From contig JAFDWH010000004.1 in the NCBI GenBank assembly GCA_018268595.1, forward strand, positions 124,001-188,000: 64,000 nt of DNA. The letters run 5' to 3'. The position numbers were made by a program, and so were the translations under genes. Within the stretch, counting starts at the first letter, position 1. Each line of letters begins with the position of its first letter. Positions 17,637-25,524 of the stretch are shown here, in pieces. The notes beneath the pieces were generated by a model. The model was not told the DNA's origin. It made no database searches and worked only from the letters and a program-made list of their open reading frames with translations. Source of the DNA: Actinomycetota bacterium (GTDB lineage Bacteria; Actinomycetota; Thermoleophilia; Solirubrobacterales; Solirubrobacteraceae).

Positions 17637-19265
17637 TCATGCCTGGACGTAGACGTTCCGGAAGTCCCAGTAGACGAAGTGATCCAGCACGCCCGGCTCC
17701 AAGCCCCCGACCTTTGCGGACGCGGCATCCACGACGTTCGGGAAGACCGGGATGATGTAGCCGCCCCGCTCGTGGAGGATCTTCTGGGTCTCGGTGAGGA
17801 TCTCGTTCGCCTTGGTCCGGTCCACGGTCGCGAGCGCCTCGCGGTACAGCCGCAGCCACTGCTCGTCACGCCAGCGCGTCTCGTTCAGCCCCGCGCCGGG
17901 CACGAACCCGGCTGCGCACTGATTGGGGTAGGTCCGGCCACCCCAGTACGTCGACGCGAACGGGTAGCGACCCCAAGCCGTCGCGAAGTACTGATCGGCG
18001 GGCTGCTTCCGGACGCGGATCGTGACGCCTGCCTCCTTGGCGGAGTTGGCCATCAGCGTCGCGAACTGCGCGACGCCGGGGTTCACGTCCGCTGTCCAGA
18101 GGTCGACCCTGAGACCGTCGTAGCCGGCCGCCTTGAGCAGGGAGCGCGCCTGCTCGGGATCGTACTGACGCTGCGGCAGGTCCTTCGGGTAGGACGGGTC
18201 GCTGGGCGACGTCATGTCGTTGGCGACGCGGGCGTGGCCGGACAATGCGTTGTCCACGATCTGCTGGCGATCGACGAGCAAGCGGAACGCCTGACGCACC
18301 CGCACGTCGTCGAACGGCTTTGCGCCGGCGCCGCTCGTCCACATGTACTGGGCGATGAAGTTCGCCGTGCTCTTACCCTCGACGACCTGGAAGGCGCCGT
18401 TGCGCTCGACCTCCGGCACGCGCGGGAGCGCGAGGCTCGCGATCGCGTCGACCTGCCCTGACAGCAGCGCGTTGACGCGCGCGTCGTCGTCAGTGATCGA
18501 CACGACCTCCAACCGGTCGACATATGGACGGTCGGGAATCCGGTAGTTCTCAAAGCGCTTGTAGGAGGCGCGCTCGCCCGGCGTCCACTCGACGAACTGG
18601 AACGGACCGGTGCCGATCGGTCTCCGCGCGAGGTCCTGCGTCGTCGTGCCCTCGGGGAAGATCCGCAGGTGATAATCGACGAGCGTCGCGTCGAAGTACG
18701 AGTTGGGACTGTTCAACTCAAGCCGAAGCGTGAGGTCGTCGATCTTGCGGATCGAGTCCGGCTTCACGTTGCTGATCTGCCCGGCGCCGAGTGACGCGTT
18801 CTTGGGATCGAGCGTGTAGCGGAGGGAGTAGATGGCGTCGTCCGCCGAAAGGACCCGTCCGTCGTGGAACTCGACCCCGCGATTGAGGCGCAGCGTCCAG
18901 ACCGTCGCATCCTTGTTCGGCGTCGCCTCGTCGAGCAGGGCGTGGACCACGTTCCCCTTCGCGTCGTAGGTCACGAACCCCTCGTAGACCTGCGCTACGC
19001 GGGCGACGTCGACGTCAGAGTTCGCCAAACCCGGATTGAGCGTCTCCTTGGTGCCGCCGCCCGTGATGCCGACCCGCAGGGTGCCGCCGCGGCGTGGCGT
19101 ACCGCCACCAGCAGGCCGCGAGCCCGGGCCGCTTGAGCCACCGCAGGCGGCGAGCAGTCCGGGAAGCGAGAGCGCTGCACCGCTGACAAGGCCACGCTGG
19201 ACGATCTGCCGTCGCGTGTGCAGCCCCAAGGCGTCCGTCGACTCACCCTTCGCCCTCTCCGTCAT
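17637..19265 (-). CDS. ABC transporter substrate-binding lipoprotein (SBP family 5)
   Basis: This 542-residue extracytoplasmic solute-binding protein has a twin-arginine-like leader (HTRRQIVQRGLVSGAALSLPG) ending in the lipobox LLAAC, with the lipidated Cys at 41. The mature part has family-5 landmarks: TLNPGLANSDVDVARVAQVYEGFVTYD, WTLRLNRGVEFHDGRVLSADDAIYSL, the RPIGTGPFQFVEWTPGE block, and RVRQAFRLLVDRQQIVDNAL. It should be anchored outside the membrane and deliver a solute to the permeases. It is the first gene of the transporter operon. A good promoter (TTGACA, 16 bases, TATGAT) overlapping the TCATACAG element lies about 150 bases upstream. Specificity cannot be read. Confidence 0.92.
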   Translation of the reverse strand: MTERAKGESTDALGLHTRRQIVQRGLVSGAALSLPGLLAACGGSSGPGSRPAGGGTPRRGGTLRVGITGGGTKETLNPGLANSDVDVARVAQVYEGFVTYDAKGNVVHALLDEATPNKDATVWTLRLNRGVEFHDGRVLSADDAIYSLRYTLDPKNASLGAGQISNVKPDSIRKIDDLTLRLELNSPNSYFDATLVDYHLRIFPEGTTTQDLARRPIGTGPFQFVEWTPGERASYKRFENYRIPDRPYVDRLEVVSITDDDARVNALLSGQVDAIASLALPRVPEVERNGAFQVVEGKSTANFIAQYMWTSGAGAKPFDDVRVRQAFRLLVDRQQIVDNALSGHARVANDMTSPSDPSYPKDLPQRQYDPEQARSLLKAAGYDGLRVDLWTADVNPGVAQFATLMANSAKEAGVTIRVRKQPADQYFATAWGRYPFASTYWGGRTYPNQCAAGFVPGAGLNETRWRDEQWLRLYREALATVDRTKANEILTETQKILHERGGYIIPVFPNVVDAASAKVGGLEPGVLDHFVYWDFRNVYVQA

Positions 19266-19404
19266 GAGGATCTTCCCTTCGCTGTAGACACGTCCCCGCT
19301 CCGAGACATCACTTCTTCCAGTTCAGGCATGGGGGCTTCGTCACCTAGCCGCGCAACGGCCGCGGTGGTGACGGCGAACTCCTCTCTCGCTCGCTCCAGC
19401 CAGT

Positions 19405-19442
19405 CTGTCTGACAATCATACAGAATGATCGTCACCTGTCAA
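19405..19442 (-). promoter_or_regulatory. Promoter and putative operator of the ABC transporter operon
   Basis: On the minus strand TTGACA (19442-19437) and TATGAT (19420-19415) are 16 bases apart, the best sigma-70 type promoter in the window. The octamer TCATACAG (19416-19423 on the plus strand) overlaps the -10 box and is flanked by GTCTGTCTGACAA, giving an ACAG/CTGT inverted repeat around it. A repressor bound here would block RNA polymerase. The same octamer precedes two neighbouring units. The leader to the binding-protein gene start is about 140 bases, and no gene lies in it. Confidence 0.6.
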
Positions 19443-19484
19443 TTGCGGTGAAGCGTCCTTCACCCTTCGCGCGGGCGTTGCGTT

Positions 19485-20873
19485 CTAGCGATAGCCGAAG
19501 CGCTCGCATGCCTCCGACAGGACAGCGCGCACCGTCGCCTCGATCTCGTCGAGCTCGTCTCTGTCGGCGACCAGCGGGGGAGCCAGGTGGAGCGCCAGGA
19601 AGCTGCGGTCGTCGGTCCGGCAGATGAGCCCCCGCTTGAACAGCTCGCCGGAGATGAACGGCACGATCGCGTCCAGTTGCTCACGCGTGAAGAACGCCTT
19701 CGTGTCCTGGTCGCGCACGAGCTCGACCGCCCACATGTAGCCCGCACCGCGCACGTCGCCGACGATCGGCAGGTCCTTCAGGCCCTCGAGCCGCGCCCGG
19801 AAGCCGTCCTCTCTGTCGCGGACATGCTCGACCAGGCCCTCGCGCTCGAAGATCTCCAGGTTGCCCAAGGCGATCGCCGCGCTGAGCGGGTGTCCGGCGA
19901 ACGTCAGCCCGTGAGCGAAGACCGCGTCGGTCTCCATGAAGGGCTGGGCGATCCGATCGCTGACGATCATGGCCCCGAGCGGGGCGTACGCCGAGGTGAT
20001 CCCCTTGGCGGTCGTGATGATGTCCGGCTGATAGTCATAGCGCTGGGACCCGAACCACGTTCCCAGGCGCCCCCACGCACAGATCGTCTCGTCGGAGATG
20101 AACAGCACCCCGTAGCGATCGCAGATCTCCCGGACCCGGGCGAAGTAGCCCTCGGGGGGCGTGAGACAGCCCCCGGAGTTCTGGACCGGCTCGAGGATCA
20201 CGGCGCTGACGGTCTCAGGACCCTCGAAGAGGATCCGCTCCTCGATCGCATCCGCGAGGACCAGCGGATCCTGACCCGCGGGCAGCCGATAGACGTTCGT
20301 GTTGGCCACATGGCATCCACCGGGCGTCACCGGCTCGAACGGCACGCGCGCCGATGGAACGCCGGTCGCAGAGAGGGCGCCCATCGTGACTCCGTGGTAG
20401 GCGAGCGAGCGGGCGATGATCTTGGTGCGGCTGCCCTGACGGTTGAGTCGGTGGTACGCGCGGCAGAGCTTGATCGCCGACTCCACGGCCTCCGACCCGC
20501 CGCTGGTGAAGAACACCCGGTTGAGATCCCCGGGTGTCAGCTCCGCGATCTTGGCGGCGAGCTCGATCGCGGGCTTGTGCGCGTATCCCCACGTGGGGTA
20601 GTACCCGAGCGTCCGCATCTGCTCGGCGGCCACGTCAGCAAGCTCGACGCGACCATGACCGGCGTTGACACAGAAGAGGCCCGCGAGTCCGTCGAGGTAA
20701 CGCCGGCCCCGTTCGTCGAAGACGTAGCACCCGTCTCCGCGCACGATCACCGGCACGTCCTCAGGGGCGAGCCGGCCCATTCCAGTCCACTGCAGCCACA
20801 GGTGCCGCTGCGCGCGCTGCTGCATCTCGCTGGCAACTGGAACGTCGGGCATGACTTCGTGCGACAGAGACAC
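19485..20873 (-). CDS. Class III pyridoxal-phosphate aminotransferase (omega-amino acid type)
   Basis: The 462-residue enzyme has the class III aminotransferase landmarks: FFTSGGSEAVESAIK (phosphate cup, about 121-135), RSLAYHGVT, the cofactor Asp in FISDETICAWGRLG (D261), and the Schiff-base Lys in IITTAKGITSAYAPLG (K290). It belongs with the beta-alanine/taurine/diamine:pyruvate aminotransferases, which turn a primary amine into an aldehyde or ketone. I chose the GTG at 20873 because GAGGAG lies 7 bases upstream; an ATG seven codons later is the alternative. It has its own upstream region with TCATACAG. An aldehyde product would suit the two aldehyde dehydrogenases of the nearby operon, which is inference. 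Confidence 0.91.
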   Translation of the reverse strand: MSLSHEVMPDVPVASEMQQRAQRHLWLQWTGMGRLAPEDVPVIVRGDGCYVFDERGRRYLDGLAGLFCVNAGHGRVELADVAAEQMRTLGYYPTWGYAHKPAIELAAKIAELTPGDLNRVFFTSGGSEAVESAIKLCRAYHRLNRQGSRTKIIARSLAYHGVTMGALSATGVPSARVPFEPVTPGGCHVANTNVYRLPAGQDPLVLADAIEERILFEGPETVSAVILEPVQNSGGCLTPPEGYFARVREICDRYGVLFISDETICAWGRLGTWFGSQRYDYQPDIITTAKGITSAYAPLGAMIVSDRIAQPFMETDAVFAHGLTFAGHPLSAAIALGNLEIFEREGLVEHVRDREDGFRARLEGLKDLPIVGDVRGAGYMWAVELVRDQDTKAFFTREQLDAIVPFISGELFKRGLICRTDDRSFLALHLAPPLVADRDELDEIEATVRAVLSEACERFGYR

Positions 20874-20930
20874 CGCCTGCTCCTCTCTCGGTCGGCGCCG
20901 CCGGTGCAGGGGGAGGGCGGCGGCTGTGAT

Positions 20931-20960
20931 CATCATACAGCCATACAAGCAGACAGAGTG
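20931..20960 (-). promoter_or_regulatory. Putative operator upstream of the aminotransferase gene
   Basis: The octamer TCATACAG lies at 20933-20940 and is followed by CCATACAAGCAGACAG, so ATACA occurs twice 8 bases apart. The minus strand contains TATGAT as a possible -10 box, but I see no good -35 at the right distance. The CATACA-GCAGAC arrangement is close to that upstream of the thiolase-like gene (CATACAGGCAGAC). This supports a common regulator, most likely the GntR protein encoded nearby. Confidence 0.5.
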
Positions 20961-21474
20961 CCCGGACGCCCGCGGGCTGCTGCCGCGCCCGACTCGAGGT
21001 CCGGCAGACCGGGCGCGAGACCGTGAACCCGCGCCGCGGGCGCGTGGCGTTGAAGCGTCAGCTCGCCTTCGAGCCCTTCGAGCCCGAGCTTCTGCGCAGG
21101 ACCGCCAGGGCTCGGCCGGCTCGATGTTCGTCCACGAGAGACCGTCGTCGACTAGAGGCTTACCCGGCCGGACCGGCCGCCCTGCTGCCCGAGACGGCGG
21201 TCTTCGACGCCCGGGCGCCAACAGCCCGAGTCACCACGTCTCCAAGAGGCGACTGGCCGCCTACCGCGTCGGCGCCGAAGGCCGCGACGGCTACCCAACG
21301 CAGCCGCGAACCGCGCCGATCACGCCTCCGGGGTCAGAAACGGCCGTCCACTGCGCAGCCGTTCCAAACCGGGCTGCTTCTCCAGGCCGATCGCGAGTGG
21401 GGGGAGCGGGGGATTCGCCGGACCTATCCCCCTAAAGTCTCCCGAACTCGCCCGCCGTCGCCCGGCGCTGTCCC
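20961..21474. other. Non-coding stretch between the catabolic region and the first MNT-HEPN module
   Basis: I see no credible gene here on either strand: open frames are short, Arg/Pro/Ala-rich and lack start signals. The only structure I can support is the imperfect copy of the tRNA-Tyr 3' end near 21396-21417, reported separately. The stretch probably marks a junction between the accessory catabolic region and the tRNA-associated island. Confidence 0.5.
21396..21417. repeat. Imperfect copy of the tRNA-Tyr 3' end (att-like)
   Basis: The 12 bases AGTGGGGGGAGC at 21396-21407 are identical, in the same orientation, to the tRNA-Tyr 3' end and its flank at 22334-22345. GGATTCG follows in both, with two extra bases in this copy. 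The two copies bracket the MNT-HEPN pair, an arrangement left by integration at a tRNA gene. No integrase is present, so any element would be an old remnant. The G-run makes a chance match easier, so confidence is moderate. Confidence 0.4.
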
Positions 21475-21876
21475 CTAATCGCCGTCGGCGAGGACGCCAC
21501 GAGCCCACGCGAGCGCCTGCTCGGCGCTGCGCAGGCTCGCGTGTCGATCCAGGTCGTCGGGCACCGGCGGATCGTCGTCGCGGAACTCCGCCGACCACGG
21601 CGTCAACCACCGCGCTTCCACGACGAAATCCGGGATGCGGACGCCATCGCGATCGGCCAACTCCAACAGAAAGCCGAGGTCGTGCGTGCGCGGGAACTGC
21701 ACGCCGTGAATCGCAGGCACGGCCTTCATCGCCTTCTCGATCGCCTGCTGCGCGTGGAAGCCGATCGCGTCGTCGGCGATTGACGGGTTGTCGCTCAGCG
21801 CACGTACGACCTCCACGTCGCCCTCGGCCTTCCGCAGCAGCAGCGCAGCGAACTCGCGCTCCTCAGGACTCGGCAA
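21475..21876 (-). CDS. HEPN-domain protein (putative toxin-like partner of MNT)
   Basis: This 133-residue helical protein has the HEPN pattern: a first helix pair, then GFHAQQAIEKAMKAV (39-53), FPRTHDLGFLLELAD (61-75) and a C-terminal helix with ALAWARGVL. The strict RX4-6H ribonuclease motif of toxic HEPN proteins is not obvious. I chose the TTG at 21876 because it aligns residue for residue with the start of the second HEPN protein at 60261, also TTG, and GAGGGG lies 7 bases upstream. It overlaps the MNT gene by 14 bases. With the MNT protein it may form a HepT-MntA-like pair, known in other bacteria as toxin-antitoxin; toxicity here is not shown. Confidence 0.82.
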   Translation of the reverse strand: MPSPEEREFAALLLRKAEGDVEVVRALSDNPSIADDAIGFHAQQAIEKAMKAVPAIHGVQFPRTHDLGFLLELADRDGVRIPDFVVEARWLTPWSAEFRDDDPPVPDDLDRHASLRSAEQALAWARGVLADGD

Positions 21877-22180
21877 CGAGCCGCCCCTCGCGCAACGCGG
21901 TGTAGACCAGCGAACCCGGAACGTCACGACGACGCCGAACGAGATCGTCGCTCATCACGATCACGTCCACCGGCACGCCCAGGGGTGGCAGAGCGTCGCG
22001 CAGCCGAACCCACTCCGCAACAGTCGGCTCGGCGCCTCGCTCGACCACGAGGAAGTCCAGATCGCTATCCGCCGTCGCGTCTCCGCGTGCGTGAGACCCA
22101 AACAGAAAGACCTGCGCCGGCGCCGCAGCTTCGTCAGCGAGCGTGCCCCCGGCCCGCTCGATCACGTCGCCGCTGAGCAC
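21863..22180 (-). CDS. Minimal nucleotidyltransferase (MNT/MntA-like)
   Basis: This 105-residue protein carries the nucleotidyltransferase motif GSHARGDATADSDLD (28-42), with the two metal-binding Asp at 40 and 42 and the third likely Asp in GVPVDVIV. Family members can transfer AMP to a HEPN partner. The GTG at 22180 matches the start and the exact 105-residue length of the second copy (60248-60565). The gene starts about 155 bases beyond the tRNA-Tyr 3' end and overlaps the HEPN gene by 14 bases. A much longer open frame through the tRNA is not real coding. Confidence 0.85.
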   Translation of the reverse strand: MLSGDVIERAGGTLADEAAAPAQVFLFGSHARGDATADSDLDFLVVERGAEPTVAEWVRLRDALPPLGVPVDVIVMSDDLVRRRRDVPGSLVYTALREGRLVAES

Positions 22181-22335
22181 GAGAAAACCGTAGCCGAGTC
22201 GGCGGCGCAGCCGCGGTGCATCCGGGTCGTCATGCGACCGCCTTTTCGGCGTTGATCTGGAGGATGTTCCGGTCAGCCAGGCACTTGACAGCGCGGTCCT
22301 CAAGCGATCGCGCTCCAATCCAATACACCAAATAG

Positions 22336-22417
22336 TGGGGGGAGCAGGATTCGAACCTGCGTAGGCAGAGCCAACGGGTTTACAGCCCGTCTCCTTTAAC
22401 CACTCGGACATCCCCCC
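22336..22417 (-). tRNA. tRNA-Tyr (anticodon GTA)
   Basis: Read on the minus strand, this 82-nt sequence folds as a class II tRNA: 7-bp acceptor stem GGGGGGA/TCCCCCC, anticodon loop CTGTAAA with GTA, a long variable arm, and the T-arm GCAGG-TTCGAAT-CCTGC. The discriminator base is A, and CCA is not encoded (ACTATT follows). It lies upstream of the first MNT-HEPN module, and part of its 3' end is repeated near 21396. Confidence 0.96.
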
Positions 22418-22475
22418 GAGCAGGAGCGGAAGCATAGCGGCCCCGCGCGCGCGGGCGCGGGGCCGCAAGCGACGT

Positions 22476-23612
22476 CTACGACGCGTCGCGCAGGCGCTGC
22501 GCCTCGGGCAGCGCCTCCAGCTTCTTGAGCGTGTGGTTCTCGATCTGGCGGATGCGCTCGCGCGTGACGTTGAAGGCGCGGCCGACCTCCTCCAGCGTGC
22601 GCGGACGCCCGCCCGAGAGGCCGAAGCGCATCTCGATCACCTCGCGCTCGCGCTGCGGCAACGCCGCCAACGCGCGGCGCACGTTGTCGCGCCGCAGGTT
22701 CTCCGACGCCAGCTCGAACGGCGACTCGGCCGTCTGGTCCTCGACGAAGTCGCCGAGCTCCGACTCCTCTTCCTCGCCGATCGGCTTCTCCAGCGAGACC
22801 GGCTGCTGAGCCATCCGCAGGATGTCGCGGACCTCTCTGACCGGGCAGTCCAGCTCCAGCGCGATCTCCTCCGGCGTCGGCTCGCGGCCGAGCGTCTGCA
22901 CGAGCTGGCGCTCGACGTGCACCACCTTGTTGAGCTTCTCCACCATGTGGACCGGGATACGTATCGTCCGGCCCTTGTCGGCGATCGCTCGCGTGACCGC
23001 CTGACGAATCCACCACGTCGCGTACGTCGAGAACTTGAAGCCGCGGCGATGGTCGAACTTCTCGACCGCGCGGATCAGCCCGAGCGAGCCCTCCTGGATC
23101 AGATCGAGGAACGTCAGCCCGCGGCCGAGGTAGCCCTTCGCGATCGAGACGACCAACCGCAGGTTGGCCTCGATCATCTGCTGCTTGGCCTGCATGTCGC
23201 CGCGCTCAATGCGCTGCGCCAGGTGGACCTCCTGCTCGGCGGTGAGCAGGCTCACGCGTCCGATCGAACGCAGGTAGAGCCGCAATGAGTCGAGGCTCGG
23301 CTCCACGCTCAAGTCGATTTCGGGGCGCTTCGAGGTCGTCCTCGGCTCGGGCCGCTCGCCCTCCGCCGCACCGCTCTCGGTCGCAGCGCCGGGGCGCCCG
23401 TCCGCTTCGATGACGTCGACGCCGTGCTCCTCCAGGTGCGCGTACAGCTCCTGCACCTGCTCCTTCGTGACATCGACCTCCTCGAGGCATCCGGAGATCT
23501 CCTCGTAGGTCAGGTACCCCCGTTCCTGCCCCTCGGCGATGAGATTGCGCAGCTCCTCGGAATCGAGCAGCGGCGTCTCATCCGCCGACAGCACACCAGC
23601 CTTCTCCGTCAC
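22476..23612 (-). CDS. rpoD: RNA polymerase primary sigma factor (sigma-70/RpoD type)
   Basis: The 378-residue protein has all regions of a group 1 sigma factor. Residues 1-70 resemble region 1.1 ([21 protein letters not shown]). Region 1.2 follows with [32 protein letters not shown]. Region 2 contains [15 protein letters not shown] and [30 protein letters not shown]. Regions 3 and 4 end with [20 protein letters not shown] and [20 protein letters not shown]. It directs core RNA polymerase to housekeeping promoters. GTG at 23612 is the start. It lies 60 bases from the tRNA-Tyr gene on the same strand. Confidence 0.95.
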   Translation of the reverse strand: MTEKAGVLSADETPLLDSEELRNLIAEGQERGYLTYEEISGCLEEVDVTKEQVQELYAHLEEHGVDVIEADGRPGAATESGAAEGERPEPRTTSKRPEIDLSVEPSLDSLRLYLRSIGRVSLLTAEQEVHLAQRIERGDMQAKQQMIEANLRLVVSIAKGYLGRGLTFLDLIQEGSLGLIRAVEKFDHRRGFKFSTYATWWIRQAVTRAIADKGRTIRIPVHMVEKLNKVVHVERQLVQTLGREPTPEEIALELDCPVREVRDILRMAQQPVSLEKPIGEEEESELGDFVEDQTAESPFELASENLRRDNVRRALAALPQREREVIEMRFGLSGGRPRTLEEVGRAFNVTRERIRQIENHTLKKLEALPEAQRLRDAS

Positions 23613-23885
23613 GTTGTCGTTCCTATCGAGACGCTGATTCGGACCCGCGCGGACGCGAGCCCCCCTCTCCTCACTGCACCTCGTAACTGAACGCTACGTT
23701 CGCGATGTCGATCGCGATGGGGCTGAGCCATTCGTGCTCTCCAGCCCACGAGCGTGGAGGCGGCTTCCAGCCTGTGCGGAGTGATACCACAAAGATGCGG
23801 ACCCTCTGCTGGTTCGCGCGCGCCTTATGCGACAGATCGCGCGGCACGCGCAGGGCTTGGCGCCGGCTCGCTACCCTTGGCCGGG

Positions 23886-24890
23886 ATGTCGAACCCGCGC
23901 ACCGCCTCCATCGCCGCCCCCGACGTCCAGGCGCAGCGCCCGGCGCTGCACGTCAGCCTCTCGCGCGTCGGCGTGACCGGCGTCGAGAAGGTCATCCGCA
24001 TCAGACAGGACGGCGTCGAGCAGCTGTTCTCGGCGCAGATCGAGTGCTTCGTCGACCTCGGTCCGATGCAGAAGGGCGCGCACATGTCGCGCTTCGAGGA
24101 AGTCGTCAACGAGGCGATCGGCGCGGTCATCCTCGGCGAGGCGACGTTCAAGGCCGAGACGCTCGCGCAGCACGTCGCCGAGCGCGTGCGCGACCGGCAG
24201 GGCGCGCGGCGCGCGGAGGTCACGATCGCCGCGCGCTACCCGGAGCACAAGCCGGCGCCCGTCTCCGGCATCGCGACGCAGGAGATCTACACGCTGTACG
24301 GCTCGGCGGTCGCGTCCGAGCGCGGCACGCGCCGGCTCGTCGGCGTCGCCGCGCAGGGCATGACCGCGTGCCCGTGCGCGCAGCAGCTGATCGCGGGCGG
24401 CTCGCGCGAGCGGCTCGCGGCCGACGGCTTCACCGACGACGAGATCGAGCGCATCTTCGAGCACGTCCCCGTCGCGACGCACAACCAGCGCGGGCTCGGC
24501 ACGCTCCACATCGGCTGCACCGAGGAGTGCGAGGACGAGATCGAAGCGCGCACGCTGCTCGACATCGTCGAGAGCTCGATGTCGTCCGAGATCTACGAGC
24601 TGATGAAGCGCAGTGACGAGGCGGCCGTCGTCGAGAAGGCGCACCGCCGCCCGCGCTTCGTCGAGGACTGCGTGCGCGAGATGATCGGCGGCGTCGTCGA
24701 GCGCTTCCCCGCGCTCGCCGACGCGGCGTTCGTCTCGGCGCGGCAGGAGAACCTCGAGACGATCCACCAGCACAACGTCGTCGCCGAGCGCTTCGGGATG
24801 CTCGGCGAGGTGCGACGCGAGCTGGCGACCGGCGAGCACTCGGCGACGCACGTCTCGCGCCGCGCGTGGCTCGACGGCGCGCTCGGCTGA
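23886..24890 (+). CDS. folE2: GTP cyclohydrolase FolE2/MptA-family
   Basis: This 334-residue protein belongs to the type IB GTP cyclohydrolases, which open the ring of GTP for folate (FolE2) or methanopterin (MptA) synthesis. Landmarks are HMSRFEEVVNEAI (66-78), the metal-binding GMTACPCAQQ (C162, C164) and VATHNQRGLGTLHIG with a conserved His (H199). The GMTACPCAQ form reminds me of archaeal-type MptA, but function in folate synthesis is more likely in a bacterium. ATG at 23886 is the only start consistent with the conserved N terminus; an upstream in-frame extension has no family features. It is divergent from the sigma factor gene and convergent with the PgsA-like gene. Confidence 0.9.
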   Translation: MSNPRTASIAAPDVQAQRPALHVSLSRVGVTGVEKVIRIRQDGVEQLFSAQIECFVDLGPMQKGAHMSRFEEVVNEAIGAVILGEATFKAETLAQHVAERVRDRQGARRAEVTIAARYPEHKPAPVSGIATQEIYTLYGSAVASERGTRRLVGVAAQGMTACPCAQQLIAGGSRERLAADGFTDDEIERIFEHVPVATHNQRGLGTLHIGCTEECEDEIEARTLLDIVESSMSSEIYELMKRSDEAAVVEKAHRRPRFVEDCVREMIGGVVERFPALADAAFVSARQENLETIHQHNVVAERFGMLGEVRRELATGEHSATHVSRRAWLDGALG

Positions 24891-24920
24891 GCCGGCGCCG
24901 GCCCACGCCGCGGCGGCGCC

Positions 24921-25487
24921 TCAGGTCGCGTCCGCGGCCGCCTGATCGCGGTCGCGCTCGCCGAGCCGGCGGCGCAACCCCAGGAAGTAGTCGACCCCCG
25001 ACGCGACCGTCACGACGACGGTCGCATCGACGAGCAGGTCGAGCCACAGCGGGCTGTCGTCGCCGGCCGCGATCAGCGCCATCACCATTGCGATCTGCAG
25101 CACCGTCTTCGCCTTGCCGAACAGGCTCGCCTCGATCACGACGCCGTGCGCGCCGGCCGCCATCCGCATCGCCGTGACCGCGAACTCGCGCGCGATGATC
25201 ACCATCGCGACCCACGCGGCGAGGCGGTCGAGCGAGACGAGCGCGACCAGCGCCGCGACGATCAGCAGCTTGTCGGCGATCGGGTCCATCAGCTTGCCGA
25301 ACGTCGTCACGGCGTTGCGCGTGCGCGCGAGGTAGCCGTCGAGCAGGTCGGTCAGCGACGCGACCGCGAACACGATCGCCGCGAGCAGGTCCCCGCTCGG
25401 CGTCGCGTCGAGCAGCGCGACGACCAGCACCGGCACGAGCAGGATGCGGAAGACCGTCAGGACGTTGGGCACGTTGACCGGGAACAT
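24921..25487 (-). CDS. pgsA: CDP-alcohol phosphatidyltransferase, PgsA-like
   Basis: The 188-residue integral membrane enzyme has the full CDP-alcohol phosphotransferase motif (D47, D50-G51, A54-R55, G64, D68, D72) in TDLLDGYLARTRNAVTTFG and MDPIAD. N-terminal VPNVLTVFRI is typical of phosphatidylglycerophosphate synthases, which join CDP-diacylglycerol and glycerol-3-phosphate. Four or five more hydrophobic segments follow. A related phosphatidylinositol-type specificity cannot be excluded. ATG at 25487 is at the expected place. Confidence 0.88.
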   Translation of the reverse strand: MFPVNVPNVLTVFRILLVPVLVVALLDATPSGDLLAAIVFAVASLTDLLDGYLARTRNAVTTFGKLMDPIADKLLIVAALVALVSLDRLAAWVAMVIIAREFAVTAMRMAAGAHGVVIEASLFGKAKTVLQIAMVMALIAAGDDSPLWLDLLVDATVVVTVASGVDYFLGLRRRLGERDRDQAAADAT

Positions 25488-25524
25488 CGCGTGGCGGAGC
25501 CTACCCGCGGCACCGCGTCCGCGG

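Noticed and set aside
22181-22468. Long N-terminal extension of the first MNT gene reaching through the tRNA
   Set aside because: The extension is coded by the tRNA-Tyr sequence itself, and the second MNT copy starts at the equivalent of 22180.
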